From Pseudoalteromonas sp. N1230-9 (GTDB taxonomy: Bacteria > Pseudomonadota > Gammaproteobacteria > Enterobacterales > Alteromonadaceae): a DNA stretch of 64,000 bases. This document shows positions 42,544 to 53,142 of this stretch, piece after piece. The stretch is taken from the NCBI RefSeq assembly GCF_032716425.1, contig NZ_CP090419.1:42501-106500 (forward strand), read 5' to 3'. How positions within the stretch are numbered: position 1 is the stretch's first letter; every line of letters starts with the position of its first letter. The notes below the pieces were generated by a model, which was not told the origin of the DNA, did no database searches, and saw only the letters and a program-made list of their open reading frames with translations. Position numbers and translations under genes: made by a program.

Positions 42544-43380
42544 TTAAAGCTCGTCATAAATAGTGGGTATAGCTTGGCGCTTATGTTGGGTACGTAAGTA
42601 GATAGCGGTTAGTTTATCTTCTACTTCGCTTGTCACATCTTTGCCTTCTAAAAAGTCATCAATTTGTTCGTACGTTAGGCCTAGCGCCTCTTCATCTGTT
42701 AAACCTGGGCGATCGCACTCTAAATCAGCTGTTGGTGCTTTATGAACCAGTAAATCAGGCGCTCCTAACTGCTCTGCAAGGGCTCTTACTTGACGCTTCG
42801 AAAGACCAAATAAAGGGGCTAAATCACATGCGCCATCACCAAATTTAGTATAAAACCCCGTAATATTTTCAGCACTGTGGTCAGTGCCCACAACTAAACC
42901 TTGGCTAAAACCAGCAATTTCGTACTGTGCTACCATTCGCTGGCGTGCTTTCACATTGCCTTTAATAAAGTCAATTTTTGCTTGATCAGGAAGCTCAACG
43001 CCGCCACCGACCACAGCCGCCATCGCTTGTTCGTGCATCCCGTCAACCGCTGCTTTGATGTTTACGGTCATGCGCTTACTGGGGTTAATAAAATCAACGG
43101 CCATTTGTGCTTCGTCTTCATCTGCTTGTACACCGTAAGGTAGGCGCACCGCGATGAATTGGTATTCGTTGGTGTTGTGTTCTTGGTTTAATTCATCAAT
43201 GGCTAATTGGCATAAACGACCACATGTTGATGAGTCAACACCACCACTAATACCTAATACAAGCGAACGTGAATGCGCAGCTAGAAGTCGGCTTTTTAGA
43301 AAGTTGACGCGGCGCGTAATTTCCGCCTTCACATCAATCGTGGGTTGGACTTTCATTTCTGCCAGAATATCGGCACGCAT
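42544..43380 (-). CDS. nadE: NH3-dependent NAD synthetase
   Basis: This is a 278-aa NadE, which adenylates and amidates nicotinate adenine dinucleotide to NAD. The start at [11 protein letters not shown] follows AGGAG by seven bases; a longer frame of 15 residues lacks it. [15 protein letters not shown] near 46-60 is the PP-loop ATP-binding motif, and [26 protein letters not shown] near 170-195 is the family signature. No glutaminase domain is present, so ammonia is the donor. Confidence 0.96.
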   Translation of the reverse strand: MRADILAEMKVQPTIDVKAEITRRVNFLKSRLLAAHSRSLVLGISGGVDSSTCGRLCQLAIDELNQEHNTNEYQFIAVRLPYGVQADEDEAQMAVDFINPSKRMTVNIKAAVDGMHEQAMAAVVGGGVELPDQAKIDFIKGNVKARQRMVAQYEIAGFSQGLVVGTDHSAENITGFYTKFGDGACDLAPLFGLSKRQVRALAEQLGAPDLLVHKAPTADLECDRPGLTDEEALGLTYEQIDDFLEGKDVTSEVEDKLTAIYLRTQHKRQAIPTIYDEL

Positions 43381-43447
43381 GGTTGAGCTCCTATTTTCGT
43401 TGTGGTTGTTCAGCGTCTTGTACATTATGTTACGAGCAACGCTTTTA

Positions 43448-44074
43448 TTAAAGACCTAAATGCGCTTTTATCGCGTTAATTTGTTGCTTAAGTTCTTCGA
43501 TTTCGGCACGCAATTGTTGAACTTCGCTGTCGCTGGCCTGTTCAGGCTCATGATCAACTATATCTTTTGCTAAGCTATCTGAGTCAACAAATAAGTGCAT
43601 ATAACGGCTTTCTCGTTTACCTGGTTCACGGGCTAAACGAGCAACATGTTCTTGTTCGATCAGGGCATCAAGGGCGATTTCAACTTCACTCACATTAGAG
43701 AACTCGGCGAGGCGATTACTACGGGTGCGTAACTCGCCTGGGGTCTGCGGCCCTCTTAGCAATAATAAGCAAATAATCGCACGCTGTTGCTCAGTAAACT
43801 GTAAGCTGCCAAACTGAGTATTGCAAAAGCGATGCGCGTATTTGTTTACTCGACCCGAAAGGCCTTCATCAACAGTGACTAAACGTAAATTGGTCAGTTC
43901 ATCTATGATGTTTTGTACATCAGACTCGCTCAGCGATAAAACCGGTTCACGGTTTGACTTTTGATTGCAAGCGTTCGTTAATGCATTTAAAGAGAGAGGG
44001 TAGTGCTCAGGGGTTGTGATTTGCTTTTCAAGTAAGCAGCCAATAACGCGTTGTTGGTTTGATGATAAGTGCAT
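43448..44074 (-). CDS. yceH: YceH family protein (DUF480)
   Basis: This is a 208-aa YceH protein: two winged-helix domains ([23 protein letters not shown] at the start and [23 protein letters not shown] near 95) and a C-terminal coiled coil (about 178-205). The family is conserved in proteobacteria and its molecular function is not established. Its start is four bases after the stop of the upstream hybrid kinase gene, so the two are likely transcribed together. Confidence 0.93.
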   Translation of the reverse strand: MHLSSNQQRVIGCLLEKQITTPEHYPLSLNALTNACNQKSNREPVLSLSESDVQNIIDELTNLRLVTVDEGLSGRVNKYAHRFCNTQFGSLQFTEQQRAIICLLLLRGPQTPGELRTRSNRLAEFSNVSEVEIALDALIEQEHVARLAREPGKRESRYMHLFVDSDSLAKDIVDHEPEQASDSEVQQLRAEIEELKQQINAIKAHLGL

Positions 44075-44078
44075 TGTT

Positions 44079-47000
44079 TTACTCTCTGTGTTTATGCGGG
44101 CTTAGCCACATTTGTAATTTTTTATTTAAAGCATCAAAGTTAAGTGGTTTGGTTAAATAGTCATTCATGCCAGCACTGAGACAGCGTTCTTTATCGCCTT
44201 GCATTGCATTCGCGGTTAAGGCCACGATATTAACGTCTTGATGAGCCACACCCGCTTCTGAAGCTCTAATTGAGCGTGTTGCTTGATAACCGTCCATTTC
44301 AGGCATTTGGCAGTCCATTAATACAAGCTCGTAAGGAGTGTCTTCTCGCTTGCTCAAATATGAGATTGCTTCAAGGCCATTTTCTGCAATATCAAAGCTC
44401 ACTCCGGCTTGTCTCAACAGGGCACTTGCCACCATTTGATTTACTTTATTATCTTCTACTAAAAGCACTTGCGACTCAGTGTCAGTGTTAACTTCTGCTA
44501 TTTTTGCGTTTACCGGTTCTTTGTTCGTGTGCTGTTGCTCAATGTATTTTTCATTAGCAAGCGAGTTAAATAAGTCCGAAGGGGTGAGGGGTTTAAAAAT
44601 AATACTCTCTACTTTTAACACATGTCTCGTTTGCTTTTCCGTTAAACTCATCGGTGCCATTAAAATACGTTTACAACGGCTTGCATTAAAGTGAGTTTGA
44701 AACGCTTTTTGTTGAACTTTAGAGGCTTTAGCGAATAGCGCGTAGTCGATAAAAATAGCATCAAAATGACAGCCAGTTGGTTGTTGTGCACGGGCAAGTA
44801 AGTCGTCAATATTATTAATAACTTCTACTTTAGCACCCCATAGCTGTAATTGTTTTTTAGCAATACCGCTGCTTAGCTTGCAGTTGTCAGCAATGAGGAT
44901 CAATTTCTTGTCGATAATATGACTCGGCTCGGGTTGTTGTTGTGCATGGTCTAGTTTTACTTTTACAGTAAAATTAAAGGTGCTGCCTTCACCTAGCGCA
45001 CTTACTACCCCAACATCTCCCTCCATTAGTTGACAGAGCTGCTTCACAATTGCAAGCCCAAGTCCTGTACCGCCATACTGACGAGTTGTTGATGCATCGG
45101 CTTGAGTAAAAGAGTCGAACAATGTGGCTTGTTTATCTGCTTTGATCCCAACCCCTGAATCAATGATGGAACAACACAAGAAGCTGTCGTTGTCTGCTTC
45201 TTCGTAGCTGGCTATGACGATTATTTCACCGTCGTTAGTAAACTTGACGGCATTTCCTAGTAGGTTATTGATAATTTGACGAATTCGATTTGGATCACTA
45301 ATGATAAATTCATGTTTAATATTAGTGGCATCAAGAATCAGCTTGGTGTTGTTTTGTTCTGCTTTGATTGCAAAGGACTCAATGGTATCTCCCAGTAGTT
45401 TCGATACATTGAACGATACATTCTCTATGTCTAGTTTGCCGGCTTCGATTTTTGAGAAATCTAAAATATCATTAATGATATGCAGCAAAGATTCAGCCGA
45501 TGACTGAGCAAGTGCAATGTGATGACTTTGTTGAACATCAAGCTTGCTTTGTTTAATTATATTAAGCATGCCAATCACGCCATTCATTGGGGTTCGGATT
45601 TCATGGCTCATACTGGCTAAAAATTCGCTTTTGGCTTTTACCGCTTGCTCCGCCGCTTCTTTTGCTTGGACAAGCTGCTGTTCGGTTTCAATTCGTCGTT
45701 GACTGGCGTGTAAACTGCCAATGAGTGCCGCCACCGCAATTAAAAAGCTTTCCTCATTTTTGCTCCACTTACGTCGGTTGTGACACATTTCTGCGCAAAC
45801 CACCCCCATCGTTTTGCTACCTGTGGGAATGATAACAGTTAGCATCGAACGAATATCAAAGTGTTCTAGGTAATCAACAGATAAGTCTTTTGTAAGAGAA
45901 TCACATTGTGCATCACTTGCGCTTATCACAGCATGATTATTTATGGCGTCAAAATAATTAGGGAAGTCGATTTGCTGTAGAGCAATAGATTCGCTGAATT
46001 GGGGGTTGCTTTGGTCGTGTATCGCAAACGTATTAAGTGATTGTCTATCATCACTGAAGAGCCAGATTCCTGCACGGTCAACACCAAGCGCATGGCAAAT
46101 TGCTTGCACAATAATATGTTTTGATAGGTTGAGGTTACCTGTTAAAACCGCATCATTAACAGTTAAAGAGGCTAAAATTTCGTTGTGGAGGGCTATTTTG
46201 CTGTTTTCAAGTTCAACACGTTTACGGGCATCTATATCTTGTAAAGAGCCAAACAGTTTCACGCATCGTTTGTTGTGATGTTCGGCTTCGCCATTGACAA
46301 GAACCCAAACAGGATTGCCCTCATTCGTTAATATTTGTACTTGTGTTTCAAAGCTCTCGCCATTTTTAATCGCTTTCTCTGTTAGATGACGAATTTTGTC
46401 TCTGCTGTAGCCAGGTTTGAAGTAATTAAAATTACTGGGCCATTCTGGCTGGCTTGAAAGAGGTAATTTAAAAATCAATTTGGTCATTTCTGACCAATAC
46501 ACTGTTTTAGTTTCGAGATTAAAGGACCAAGCCCCTATTTTTGCTAAACCGCTCATGGTTTCGAGCATGCGCTCGTTTCTATATTGGCGTTCAAGCATTT
46601 TCAGTAAAAAAACAGATGCACCTGCGAATAAAGCACAAATTAGAATAATCGCTAGCCGTAATGGCCAAATAGAAGAATTAGCAGGCTGCCAGCCTTTTTT
46701 AGGTGTGGCGTACATTTGCCACTGACCGCCTGAGAATGAAATGCTAAAGCTAAGTGGGTTAGTCTCTAGAATTTGTTCATCACCATAAAAGAACTCGCCA
46801 TCCAGCCCTTTGCCATTTCGTCCTTGCAGTGCAAGTTCATACTCATTACTAAGCGACGTGAGTCCAGCGTTTTTATACACTTTATTTATATCTAAAACGA
46901 CAGATAACAGACCCCAAAATTGATTGTTTGGCTGGGTAAATACGGGCACTCTAGCAATGAGTGCTTGGCCGCCTTGTACCAGCTCTAGGGGACCCGCCAT

Positions 47001-47453
47001 AACAATTTTATTCTCATCCCGTGCTTTTATGGCATCTGAGCGTTGGGCTTTATTTTTTAAAAAATTTAACCCAATTGCTTTTTCATTTCCCTCAAGGGGA
47101 TGGGTCATTCTTATTATCATATCGGGTGCACCGCCGATGTTTCTGAGCTCAGAGGAAGTTTCAAATAGTGGTGCTGCTATTTGTGAAAAGCGGGCTTGGT
47201 TAAGATTCGGCTCTGCAGCAACAGCAACAGCAAGACCCCGTACGAGTTGAATATTTGATATCAGCGTTGATTCCAACTCAGCGCGATAAGTACTTATTTT
47301 CGCAAGTTCTTGTGAACGGTAGGCGTCTTTCTCTCGAGTATAATTGATATGGTCAATGACTAGACCGATTAGGATAATCAAACCTAAAGAAAGCCAGAAG
47401 GTGAGCTTTAGTTTTTTTAGCTTTTTATTATCATTTTCAGTAGCTAGTGGCAT
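44079..47453 (-). CDS. CHASE-domain hybrid sensor histidine kinase
   Basis: This is a 1124-aa membrane hybrid kinase. Order: TM helix (about 14-35), periplasmic CHASE-like sensor (about 70-235), TM helix (about 265-285), PAS domain (about 300-410), GAF domain (about 430-580), HisKA phosphoacceptor [17 protein letters not shown] near 612, HATPase with [12 protein letters not shown] near 785, a first receiver-like domain (about 850-960) and a canonical receiver ([14 protein letters not shown] near 1050, LTKPLN near 1105). The first receiver keeps FIDYAL and FKPLTP but has a weak acid pocket. No Hpt domain is present. CHASE domains bind small ligands outside the cell. Confidence 0.95.
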   Translation of the reverse strand: MPLATENDNKKLKKLKLTFWLSLGLIILIGLVIDHINYTREKDAYRSQELAKISTYRAELESTLISNIQLVRGLAVAVAAEPNLNQARFSQIAAPLFETSSELRNIGGAPDMIIRMTHPLEGNEKAIGLNFLKNKAQRSDAIKARDENKIVMAGPLELVQGGQALIARVPVFTQPNNQFWGLLSVVLDINKVYKNAGLTSLSNEYELALQGRNGKGLDGEFFYGDEQILETNPLSFSISFSGGQWQMYATPKKGWQPANSSIWPLRLAIILICALFAGASVFLLKMLERQYRNERMLETMSGLAKIGAWSFNLETKTVYWSEMTKLIFKLPLSSQPEWPSNFNYFKPGYSRDKIRHLTEKAIKNGESFETQVQILTNEGNPVWVLVNGEAEHHNKRCVKLFGSLQDIDARKRVELENSKIALHNEILASLTVNDAVLTGNLNLSKHIIVQAICHALGVDRAGIWLFSDDRQSLNTFAIHDQSNPQFSESIALQQIDFPNYFDAINNHAVISASDAQCDSLTKDLSVDYLEHFDIRSMLTVIIPTGSKTMGVVCAEMCHNRRKWSKNEESFLIAVAALIGSLHASQRRIETEQQLVQAKEAAEQAVKAKSEFLASMSHEIRTPMNGVIGMLNIIKQSKLDVQQSHHIALAQSSAESLLHIINDILDFSKIEAGKLDIENVSFNVSKLLGDTIESFAIKAEQNNTKLILDATNIKHEFIISDPNRIRQIINNLLGNAVKFTNDGEIIVIASYEEADNDSFLCCSIIDSGVGIKADKQATLFDSFTQADASTTRQYGGTGLGLAIVKQLCQLMEGDVGVVSALGEGSTFNFTVKVKLDHAQQQPEPSHIIDKKLILIADNCKLSSGIAKKQLQLWGAKVEVINNIDDLLARAQQPTGCHFDAIFIDYALFAKASKVQQKAFQTHFNASRCKRILMAPMSLTEKQTRHVLKVESIIFKPLTPSDLFNSLANEKYIEQQHTNKEPVNAKIAEVNTDTESQVLLVEDNKVNQMVASALLRQAGVSFDIAENGLEAISYLSKREDTPYELVLMDCQMPEMDGYQATRSIRASEAGVAHQDVNIVALTANAMQGDKERCLSAGMNDYLTKPLNFDALNKKLQMWLSPHKHRE

Positions 47454-47621
47454 GAGAGGTATCGGTTTTTATACTATCTACCTACTATAGACAATTTCTG
47501 TCGTAAATAAAAATGAAGCACACAATCGTAAAACTAAATTTAATTATTTGTATCGAAACACTATTTTTTCATAAAACACTGGTTACTATAGGCCTATAAC
47601 TCCTGCGGAAGCGTATTTAAT

Positions 47622-49904
47622 ATGTTTAAAATAATTAAATGGTTGTTGATGAGTCTACTCATCGTTGCGTTATTGGCTACGGGCCTTATTTATGGGGCGT
47701 TGAACTTAAGCTTGCCAGCGCTGGATGGCAAAGGAAAAAGTACAGCAATTGAACAGTCCGTTAAAATCGAACGAGATGTGCTTGGTCAAGCTGTGATTCA
47801 TGCACAAAGTCGTTTAGATGCGGCATATGCGCTTGGCTTTGCTCATGGACAAGATCGCTTTTTCCAAATGGATTTATTGCGTCGAAATGCAGCCGGAGAG
47901 TTAAGTGAATTATTTGGCAAAGCCGCGCTGGAACTTGATAAAACAATGCGCTTTCATCAGTTGAGAAAACGAAGCCAAATTTTATTCGAGCAATTGCCTT
48001 CGTCAGATCGAGCACTATTGGCGACATATGCGAAAGGTGTGAATGAGGGACACGCGCAAACGGGCTTTGATAGTTTTGAATATTTACTAACAGCTGCTAC
48101 AGCGAAACCATGGCAAAGTGAAGACAGCTTACTGACTATTTTTAGTATGTATTTAGATTTGCAAACAGCGACTTTTGAACGAGATAAAACCCTGATTCAA
48201 ATAGAGCAAATATTTGGTAAAGAGATGGTTGCTTTTATTACGCAACCTAGCATGTATCAGGCTGCTCTCGATAATAGTCAGCTAGAACCTTACAATCACT
48301 CGATCCCTTCCTTATCAGCACCTTTGAGTATGATCACGCATATTGAAGATACGAAGGAGTTAGGCAGTAATAATTGGGCTGTTACGGGGGATTTAACGCA
48401 AACAGGTGCTGGGATGTTATCTGATGATATGCATTTGTCGTTTGCGGTGCCGATTATTTGGTATAGGGCGCAGTTGAATTATCCTTTAAATGGGCAGATG
48501 CAACAAATAACAGGTGTTTCGCTACCTGGTGCCCCTGCAATTGTGGTTGGCACGAACAATAAAGTCGCTTGGGGTTTTACCAATGGCTACTTGGATACAG
48601 CTGATTGGATTGCACTCGACGGGCACGACAAAACATGGCAGATAGATGAAGCGATTTTACTTAATGATGGTAGTAGTGAAAACTATGCACTGACCATGAG
48701 TGAGTATGGTCCAGTAAAAAATATTAACGGTAAGCCTTATGCACTAAGTTGGGTGGCACATCATGATTATGCGGTTAATATGGACCTAATAAAGCTTGAG
48801 CAAGCAAACAATGTTGATGATGCGTTAGCGCTTGCAGCTGATGTGGGTATTCCTGTACAAAATCTAATGGTTGTAGATGATAGTGGGAATGCTGCTTGGA
48901 AGAACATGGGGGCGATTCCTGCACGCAAAGTCCCTAGTGAACTTGCTGTCTCGGAGCAAAATTACCCTGTAGGGTGGCACGAAAATGAAACTGAGCGACC
49001 CTATGTTAAAAACCCTGCAAGTGGTCGACTTTGGACTGGGAACTCACGTGTTGTTTCGGCTGAAGATAATAAACGCTTTGGTAATGGTGCTTATGCGATG
49101 GGCGCACGTTCAGCTCAGATCCGCAACCGTTTATTTGAAAAGCAGCAATTCACAGAGAGTGATTTTTATCAGTTGCAGCATGATAATGAAGCTCGCTTTT
49201 TAACAAAATGGCATAACCTACTTGTAAAGCAACTTGAAAGTAGACCCGATGAGTATAAAGCTTATCTATCAGAGTTAAACAATTGGCAAGCATGTGCATG
49301 TGCAGATTCAATTGGTTATACGTTAGTGAAGTACTACCGTGATGAAGTGATTAATGGCCTCTTCAGCCCGCTGGAAAACGAACTGCAAACGTTTGATGGC
49401 AGCTTAAAGCACGTGAAGCGAGATCTTGAACCTGCTGTTTGGCAACTAATAAATACTCAACCGAAAGGTTGGCTAAATCCTGATTATGCTGATTGGTCTG
49501 AGCAAATGCGAGCAGCATTTGATCGTACCCTTGATAAGCTGACCACTCAATATGGACAGAACATGCAAAATTGGCAGTGGGGAAGCGTGAATGAACTCGT
49601 TATTGAGCACCCATTCGCAAAACAAATTCCCGTACTCAAAAAGTTGCTCAACATGCCAGCAGCTCCAGGGTTTGGTGATACCTTTATGCCAGCCGTACAA
49701 GGGCGTAGTTTTGGTGCCTCACAACGATTTATTGTACAGCCTGGGCACTTAGATAAGGCTATAATGGCAATTCCTGGCGGTCAGTCTGGGCATCCACTGT
49801 CTGAGTTTTATCGTGCGGGATTTGATGACTATGTTAGTGAAGGTCTCACCCCTCTAATGCCACAGAGCATTATGCATAGTATTACGATAGATGCGGTTAA
49901 TTAA
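47622..49904 (+). CDS. Penicillin acylase / acyl-homoserine lactone acylase family hydrolase
   Basis: This is a 760-aa Ntn hydrolase of the penicillin amidase family. A signal anchor (about 7-28), an alpha chain with ALGFAHGQDRFFQMDLLRR near 70-87, and the autocatalytic cleavage site before Ser249 (GSNNWAV) are visible; Ser249 becomes the beta-chain nucleophile. Later VSLPGAPAIVVGTNNKVAWGF and GGQSGHPLSEFY match the family. Such enzymes remove acyl chains from penicillin G, acyl-homoserine lactones or other amides; the substrate here is unknown. The stop overlaps the convergent GGDEF gene by eight bases. Confidence 0.95.
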   Translation: MFKIIKWLLMSLLIVALLATGLIYGALNLSLPALDGKGKSTAIEQSVKIERDVLGQAVIHAQSRLDAAYALGFAHGQDRFFQMDLLRRNAAGELSELFGKAALELDKTMRFHQLRKRSQILFEQLPSSDRALLATYAKGVNEGHAQTGFDSFEYLLTAATAKPWQSEDSLLTIFSMYLDLQTATFERDKTLIQIEQIFGKEMVAFITQPSMYQAALDNSQLEPYNHSIPSLSAPLSMITHIEDTKELGSNNWAVTGDLTQTGAGMLSDDMHLSFAVPIIWYRAQLNYPLNGQMQQITGVSLPGAPAIVVGTNNKVAWGFTNGYLDTADWIALDGHDKTWQIDEAILLNDGSSENYALTMSEYGPVKNINGKPYALSWVAHHDYAVNMDLIKLEQANNVDDALALAADVGIPVQNLMVVDDSGNAAWKNMGAIPARKVPSELAVSEQNYPVGWHENETERPYVKNPASGRLWTGNSRVVSAEDNKRFGNGAYAMGARSAQIRNRLFEKQQFTESDFYQLQHDNEARFLTKWHNLLVKQLESRPDEYKAYLSELNNWQACACADSIGYTLVKYYRDEVINGLFSPLENELQTFDGSLKHVKRDLEPAVWQLINTQPKGWLNPDYADWSEQMRAAFDRTLDKLTTQYGQNMQNWQWGSVNELVIEHPFAKQIPVLKKLLNMPAAPGFGDTFMPAVQGRSFGASQRFIVQPGHLDKAIMAIPGGQSGHPLSEFYRAGFDDYVSEGLTPLMPQSIMHSITIDAVN

Positions 49905-50997
49905 CCGCATCAGTATCATCCAGTTGTAAACAGAATGCTTTTACAACCGTGGTAGTATTTCTTCCTGCATCTTTACTGTCATATAGCGCTGCATCAGCTT
50001 GCTGCAACATGCTCTCTAAAGATGCAAGCGGTTGCCATTCAATTAAGCCAAAACTCATTGTCACCGATAAGTTTGGCAGCTCTTGGTGAGCGTCTAGTGT
50101 CGCAATATGTTCACGCAAGGCCTCTATTTTTTGTAACCCGTGATGCTCATCGGTATTATCGAGTAAGAGCAAAAACTCCTCACCCCCCCAACGTACAGCT
50201 ATATCTGTTTCATTTAAAAATTCACATATTGCTTGTGTAATATTAACTAAAATCGTATCGCCTTTGTCATGACCATAGGTATCATTGATTTGTTTAAAGT
50301 GATCGATATCAGCCATGACAAGGCACAAACTTTGTTCCGCTTCGATGCTTTTTCTGTATGTTGCTAAAATTAATTTTTTAGCAAAGCGGCGATTATAAAG
50401 TTTGGTGAGTGGATCTCGTGATGCCATTTCGGTTAATTCAATACGTTGTGAAAGCGTAATTTCTCTGATCAGCCCAATAGCGTAAACCATAGGCAAACCA
50501 GCAATGATAATATTTGTTAAATGTACATAAGGAATAAGCTGCGGGTAGGTATATTGATAAGGTACATCGTTGAAAAAGATGTATAGAAGAGCAAAGGTAG
50601 TGATCATCAATAAGCTGTATAGTGCAGCGCGTTTTAGTGATAATTGGTAGTCAATCATCAAAATACAGGAGATAGTCCATAAATAAAATTGAAACCCTAA
50701 ATCGAGCCCTAATGTGGCGCATACCACTACAGCATGGATAAGCACTTCTAAACAAAATACTCTCAATGCTAAAGAGGTCAAGCCTTGTTTTATTAGAAAG
50801 ATACCGCTGCCCCAAGCAACGACACTAAGAATATTGACTAAAGCTAAAGTAATAGCGCCCACATGGGCAAAAAGTGGAATGAGCAACGCATGCACTACCA
50901 GTGCGAAATATGCGATTTTAGAAATGATTAAAAACTTTACTTGTTCTATTTCTTCTAAACCTGACTGCTTTGATTGTTTTAGTAAATGTTTTATCAA
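49897..50997 (-). CDS. Membrane diguanylate cyclase (GGDEF)
   Basis: This is a protein of about 366 aa with six membrane helices (about 22-180) followed by a GGDEF domain (about 205-355). SRDPLTKLYNRRFAKKL opens the domain and the active loop is RWGGEEF, so c-di-GMP synthesis is expected. An inhibitory RxxD site is not obvious. I prefer the TTG start at 50997, preceded by GAGG; an ATG at 51087 would add 30 residues with a hydrophobic stretch but has no ribosome binding site. The signal sensed is unknown. Confidence 0.9.
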   Translation of the reverse strand: MIKHLLKQSKQSGLEEIEQVKFLIISKIAYFALVVHALLIPLFAHVGAITLALVNILSVVAWGSGIFLIKQGLTSLALRVFCLEVLIHAVVVCATLGLDLGFQFYLWTISCILMIDYQLSLKRAALYSLLMITTFALLYIFFNDVPYQYTYPQLIPYVHLTNIIIAGLPMVYAIGLIREITLSQRIELTEMASRDPLTKLYNRRFAKKLILATYRKSIEAEQSLCLVMADIDHFKQINDTYGHDKGDTILVNITQAICEFLNETDIAVRWGGEEFLLLLDNTDEHHGLQKIEALREHIATLDAHQELPNLSVTMSFGLIEWQPLASLESMLQQADAALYDSKDAGRNTTTVVKAFCLQLDDTDAVN

Positions 50998-51253
50998 ATG
51001 AACCTCATACAAGCAGGCGTTTAAACACAAAGTATAGATGAAAATAGCCTTGCTGATGAATAAATCACCAATATCACCTTGAATCATTGATAAGTTTATT
51101 GTGAGTGGATTTAATTAAACGCATATTCATACGATGTTTATTATGCTGATACTTGGCATAGTGTGTAATTGATGCCACTCTAAAAAGAGCTATTTTAAAG
51201 GTGTTACCGTATAGTTTGCTTTGTGTTTCCTGTTATGCCCTAAAGGAGTATGT

Positions 51254-52786
51254 ATGTCGGCTGAAAAAACGCATCTAGAGATTTGTAATTTAACCAAAGA
51301 GCAATATCCACAAATCAAAGTTCTGATGGATCAAGCGTACCCAGGCCTAGGTGGAGCGTGGCCAAGCCACACCATTTTTCGTTTAATCGATCAGTTCCCT
51401 GAAGGTCAAATCGGCATTGTTGATGACGGTGTGCTTGTGGGTATCGCCTTGAGTGTGCAAGTCGATTACGCACGTTTTTCTAACCCGCATACCTACGAAG
51501 ATATTGTTGATGGTCACGACCGTGTTTTTAGCGACCCAGAAGGCGATGCACTTTATGGTTTAGATGTGGTTATATCATCAACTCACCGGGGTATGCGCTT
51601 AGGCCGACGCTTATACGATGCGCGCAAAGAATTATGCCGTCAGTATAACTTACGCGCTATTTTAGCGGGTGGGCGTATTCCACGTTATTACAATCATAGC
51701 TCTGAAATGTCACCCATGGAGTACATCGAAAAGGTTGATCATAAAGAGCTTTATGATCCAATTCTAAGTTTTCAACTTTCTAACGATTTCCAAGTAAAGC
51801 GCTTACTTAAAAAATACCTACCAGAAGATCAGGAGTCAGTGGGTTATGCCACTTTACTAGAGTGGAATAACATTATGTTTGAACCCACTGATACGGTACT
51901 TGAATCAACTAAATCTATAGTGCGTGTTGGTGCTGTACAGTGGCAAATGCGCTGCGTCGACTCAGTTGAGGAGTTACTTAAGCAAGTTGAGTATTTTGTT
52001 GATACGGTGTCTGACTATAAAAGCGACTTTATTTTATTTCCGGAATTTTTCAATGCGCCGTTAATGGGTTTAACCGAGCAGTGCACTCAAACGGAAGCCA
52101 TTCGTTATTTAGCCGAATACACTGAAACGTTCCGTGATGCGATGTCGCGCATGGCAGTTGAATACAATGCCAATATTATTACCGGCTCAATGCCGCTCGC
52201 TGAAGATGACAAGATTTATAATGTCAGCTATTTGTGCCACCGTAGCGGTAAAATTGATGAGCAGCGCAAAATACATATCACGCCCCATGAGCAAAATGAC
52301 TGGGTAATCCAAGGGGGTGACAAGATTGCCGTATTTGAAACGGATGCGGGTCGTGTCGGTATTCAAATTTGTTACGATGTAGAGTTCCCTGAACTGTCAC
52401 GTATTCTCGCTAAGCAAGGGCTTGATATTTTATTTGTACCATTTTGGACGGATACTAAAAATAGCTACTTACGTGTTCGCCATTGTGCGCAAGCACGTGC
52501 AATCGAAAATGAGTGTTATGTTGTGATTGCAGGCTCGGTTGGTAACCTACCTGAGGTAGAGAGCTTAGACGTACAGTACTCGCAATCGGCAGTGCTTACC
52601 CCTTCTGATTTCTCATTCCCGCATGATGCGACCTTGAACGAAGCAACACCGAATACCGAAATGCTGTTATTCAGTGATTTAGATATGGATAAACTAAAAA
52701 TTCTTCACAGTGAAGGCACGGTAAGAAACTTAAAAGATCGCCGTGAAGATTTATATGACGTGATCCTGAAAAAGCGAGATCAATAA
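51254..52786 (+). CDS. Bifunctional GNAT acetyltransferase / nitrilase-type carbon-nitrogen hydrolase
   Basis: This is a 510-aa fusion. Residues 1-210 form a GNAT domain (DVVISSTHRGMRLGRRLYDARKEL is the acetyl-CoA loop near 102-125). Residues 228-505 form a nitrilase-superfamily domain with triad Glu264 (LFPEFFN), Lys339 (QRKIHITPH) and Cys373 (QICYDVEFP). AAGGAG lies five bases before the ATG. Substrates are unknown; the amidohydrolase could act on a guanidino, amide or nitrile compound. It is co-translated (TAATG) with the guanidinium exporter gdx, which hints at a nitrogen-rich or guanidine-related compound. Confidence 0.94.
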   Translation: MSAEKTHLEICNLTKEQYPQIKVLMDQAYPGLGGAWPSHTIFRLIDQFPEGQIGIVDDGVLVGIALSVQVDYARFSNPHTYEDIVDGHDRVFSDPEGDALYGLDVVISSTHRGMRLGRRLYDARKELCRQYNLRAILAGGRIPRYYNHSSEMSPMEYIEKVDHKELYDPILSFQLSNDFQVKRLLKKYLPEDQESVGYATLLEWNNIMFEPTDTVLESTKSIVRVGAVQWQMRCVDSVEELLKQVEYFVDTVSDYKSDFILFPEFFNAPLMGLTEQCTQTEAIRYLAEYTETFRDAMSRMAVEYNANIITGSMPLAEDDKIYNVSYLCHRSGKIDEQRKIHITPHEQNDWVIQGGDKIAVFETDAGRVGIQICYDVEFPELSRILAKQGLDILFVPFWTDTKNSYLRVRHCAQARAIENECYVVIAGSVGNLPEVESLDVQYSQSAVLTPSDFSFPHDATLNEATPNTEMLLFSDLDMDKLKILHSEGTVRNLKDRREDLYDVILKKRDQ

Positions 52787-53103
52787 TGGCGTGGTTGTAT
52801 TTAATTGTCGCAGGGTTGTTAGAAATAGGCTGGCCAGTCGGTCTTAAAATGTCTCAAGAATCAGAGAGTCGCTGGTTAGGCATTGCGATAGCCGTCGCCT
52901 TTATGGTCGCTAGTGGTTTTATGTTGTGGTTGGCGCAAAAGGATATTCCGATGGGGACATCCTATGCAGTATGGACAGGAATCGGTGCAGCGGGCACTTT
53001 CTTGGTCGGTATTTTATTTTATGGTGATGCTGCCACATTTGGCCGCATTGCCGGAGTACTGCTGATAATCAGTGGTGTGATAACCCTAAAAATTAGTCAT
53101 TAA
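52786..53103 (+). CDS. gdx: Gdx/SugE-type SMR guanidinium exporter
   Basis: This is a 105-aa small multidrug resistance protein with four helices. AWLYLIVAGLLEIGWPVGLKMS at the N terminus has the essential Glu13, and GTSYAVWTGIGAAGTFLVGI near 57-76 is the Gdx pattern, as in E. coli SugE. Gdx proteins export guanidinium in exchange for protons. Start and preceding stop overlap (TAATG). No guanidine riboswitch is visible in front of the upstream gene. Confidence 0.93.
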   Translation: MAWLYLIVAGLLEIGWPVGLKMSQESESRWLGIAIAVAFMVASGFMLWLAQKDIPMGTSYAVWTGIGAAGTFLVGILFYGDAATFGRIAGVLLIISGVITLKISH

Positions 53104-53125
53104 AAAAGCGGCTATGCCGCTTTTT
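53103..53125. terminator. Bidirectional terminator between gdx and EamA genes
   Basis: AAAAAGCGGC and GCCGCTTTTT form a perfect stem over TAT between converging genes. Confidence 0.93.
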
Positions 53126-53142
53126 AATGACTAGAAACACAT

